Part shown: positions 5,088 to 6,318 of the stretch, one piece after another
Numbering within the stretch: the first letter of the stretch is position 1
Layout of the letters: the number at the start of each line of letters is the position of its first letter
From: Oscillospiraceae bacterium
GTDB taxonomy: Bacteria; Bacillota; Clostridia; Oscillospirales; Ruminococcaceae
Assembly (NCBI GenBank): GCA_031253365.1
Contig: JAIRWE010000192.1
Coordinates: forward strand, 1 to 6,318
DNA length: 6,318 nt
Direction of reading: 5' to 3'
Made by a program: the position numbers and the translations under genes
The notes under the pieces: generated by a model
The model's input: only the letters and a program-made list of their open reading frames with translations
Databases searched by the model: none
What the model was told of the DNA's origin: nothing

Positions 5088-6318
5088 AGCGCGCCCTGAC
5101 GATTTCGTCGGCTTTCGCGACGCCGTCTTCCCCCGTTTCCTCGCCGTAGCGGACTTTTGAATAAATCCCGGCGTATTCGCCCAGCTCCCCGAAACCGTCC
5201 GAAAGCGCGATATGCGCTTCCACGGTATCGGACGGCGCGACGTTCGCGCCGCGCTTTTTCAGCCGCAGCAGGAATATCCGATAAGACAGGCGGATTTTCT
5301 CGGCGGGGCGGGTTTCCCTCCCGTACAGGCGCATAACGGTTCTTAGAGCGGTTTTTTTTCGCTTTTTCCTTTTTTCGTAAACAATATCCTCGAAATAATC
5401 GACAAAAGCCGCCGAACGCCTTTCGCCGCGCTTTTTCGGTATAAACAGGGAAATAAGCCGCATTAACGCCGACTTCACCGCGTTCCATATAATCCGCCTC
5501 ATTTTGTAAAGGGCGAAAAGCACGCCGAAGACATAAACAGCCAGAATCAACAGCCAAAACGCGGACAGGTTCGGAATATCCCCGACGTCTTCTCCGGGCG
5601 TCGGCGCGGTTCCCCGCGTTGGTTCCGTGTTCGGCGAAATGAGCGCGCCCAGCAAGGCTTTAACGGCGTCCGAAACCTTTTCCGCGATGAAATAAAAGGC
5701 GGCGGCTATGTGGGAGCGGAACGCGAACCCGAACGCGAAAAGCAACCCGACGGGCAGTATCAGCGAAATATTGAAAAGGCGCAGGTTCCTCGGGGTGAGA
5801 GCGGCGATGTCCTGTCTGCGGTTGGACTGCCTTGAAATATTCGCCTGATTGAGCAGCGTCGCCGCGATGATAAATTCGGCTATAAAAACGCACGTCAGCG
5901 CCGTTCGCGCCGAACGCAGTTCGGGGGCGAAGGCGGCGCAGAAAAACGCCGTCGCCGCCGAAATTATGACAAACGCGAAAAGGAAAGGCACGGAATATAT
6001 TTCATAAAAATCCCCGGTTCGTTTTTTCAAGCCGAGGACGCAACAATAAGACAGCAAAACCGCCAGAACAAACAGCTCCATGCCGCCCGAAACGCCGCCC
6101 GAAAGCGCCGTTTTCCGCAGCGGCAGCACCGTTAATCCGGCGGAGAAAGCCGCAATATCGGCGAAAGCGTTCCAAACGCGCAGCGCTCCGTCTTTCTTAA
6201 TGACGGCGGCGGGCAGGCTCAGCAACATTCCGAACCCCGTCGCCGCCGCGCCGAAAAGGAAAAAGGCAAAGGCACGCGGCGCGTCAAAGCCCCCCGAATC
6301 GAATATCTGCGCGACCAC
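5080..6318 (-). CDS. Multi-pass membrane protein with DUF4129-like C-terminal domain (partial, 5' end at or beyond window edge)
   Basis: About 412 codons are visible. The first in-window codon is GTG at the very edge, and whether it is the true start cannot be decided. About seven hydrophobic helices can be seen (about 16-38, 48-66, 79-96, 106-130, 138-156, 181-200, 251-271). A Pro/Thr-rich, probably extracytoplasmic loop (about 228-250) precedes the last helix, which is followed by a very basic stretch (KKRKKR near 316-322). The tail (about 340-393) has the DUF4129 pattern: 'YRIFLLRLKKRG', then 'APSDTVEAHI' (the usual TP-x-E position) and a final 'IYSKVRYGEE'. DUF4129 proteins are often encoded with MoxR-type AAA ATPases, DUF58 proteins and transglutaminase-like membrane proteins; their molecular role is not settled. 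Upstream partners, if any, would be beyond 6318. The stop overlaps the malQ stop region. DUF assignment rests on pattern recognition only. Confidence 0.65.
   Translation of the reverse strand: MVAQIFDSGGFDAPRAFAFFLFGAAATGFGMLLSLPAAVIKKDGALRVWNAFADIAAFSAGLTVLPLRKTALSGGVSGGMELFVLAVLLSYCCVLGLKKRTGDFYEIYSVPFLFAFVIISAATAFFCAAFAPELRSARTALTCVFIAEFIIAATLLNQANISRQSNRRQDIAALTPRNLRLFNISLILPVGLLFAFGFAFRSHIAAAFYFIAEKVSDAVKALLGALISPNTEPTRGTAPTPGEDVGDIPNLSAFWLLILAVYVFGVLFALYKMRRIIWNAVKSALMRLISLFIPKKRGERRSAAFVDYFEDIVYEKRKKRKKTALRTVMRLYGRETRPAEKIRLSYRIFLLRLKKRGANVAPSDTVEAHIALSDGFGELGEYAGIYSKVRYGEETGEDGVAKADEIVRARFI

Noticed and set aside
5335..5385. T-rich run after a GC-containing stretch, looking like a plus-strand terminator for malQ
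   Set aside because: I could find no stem before the T-run. The run is explained by the Lys/Arg-rich segment (KKRKKRKK) of the minus-strand gene.
4937..5557. Minus-strand open frame of 206 codons over the malQ end and the DUF4129-like gene
   Set aside because: It is in another frame of the membrane-protein gene, is Arg-rich with no recognisable domain, and spans the convergent junction.

Overview
The window carries five protein-coding genes and no RNA gene, mobile element or CRISPR array that I can recognise. Two of the genes run off the window edges. Gene content, Shine-Dalgarno sites (AAGGAGG, GGAGG), near-consensus sigma-A promoters and a GC-rich coding style with AT-rich intergenic DNA suggest a chromosomal segment of a moderately GC-rich Bacillota/Clostridia-type bacterium. 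The taxonomic guess is an inference with modest confidence.

Layout. On the minus strand, reading right to left from 3470, there is a P1B-type heavy-metal ATPase (3470-1638). It is followed by a ParB/Spo0J-family chromosome-partitioning protein (1532-678) and then a sugar phosphate isomerase/epimerase-like TIM-barrel protein (659 to beyond base 1). parB has its own strong promoter (1566-1594), and the TIM-barrel gene starts only 18 bases after the parB stop, so those two look like one transcription unit. On the plus strand is a complete 4-alpha-glucanotransferase gene, malQ (3612-5087). The last gene is on the minus strand from the right edge down to 5080. It encodes a multi-pass membrane protein with a DUF4129-like cytoplasmic tail, and its 3' end overlaps the 3' end of malQ by 8 bases.

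Regulation. The 141-base gap between the ATPase and malQ is the most structured non-coding piece. It holds two divergent sigma-A promoters, both with 17-base spacers. The malQ promoter is a perfect consensus (TTGACA-17-TATAAT) and the ATPase promoter is TTGACT-17-TATAAT. Their -35 boxes lie back to back, only 5 bases apart. A 10-base perfect palindrome sits at the predicted ATPase transcription start and is a candidate operator. Leaders are short (about 27-37 bases), so there is no room for a riboswitch.

How the genes relate. They do not form an obvious single pathway: metal-ion efflux, chromosome segregation, maltodextrin/glycogen metabolism, a possible sugar isomerase and an envelope-associated membrane protein. 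The main genomic oddity is a full-length parB without parA beside it. I saw no strong case for an undescribed system. The findings are mostly regulatory architecture and gene-context points.
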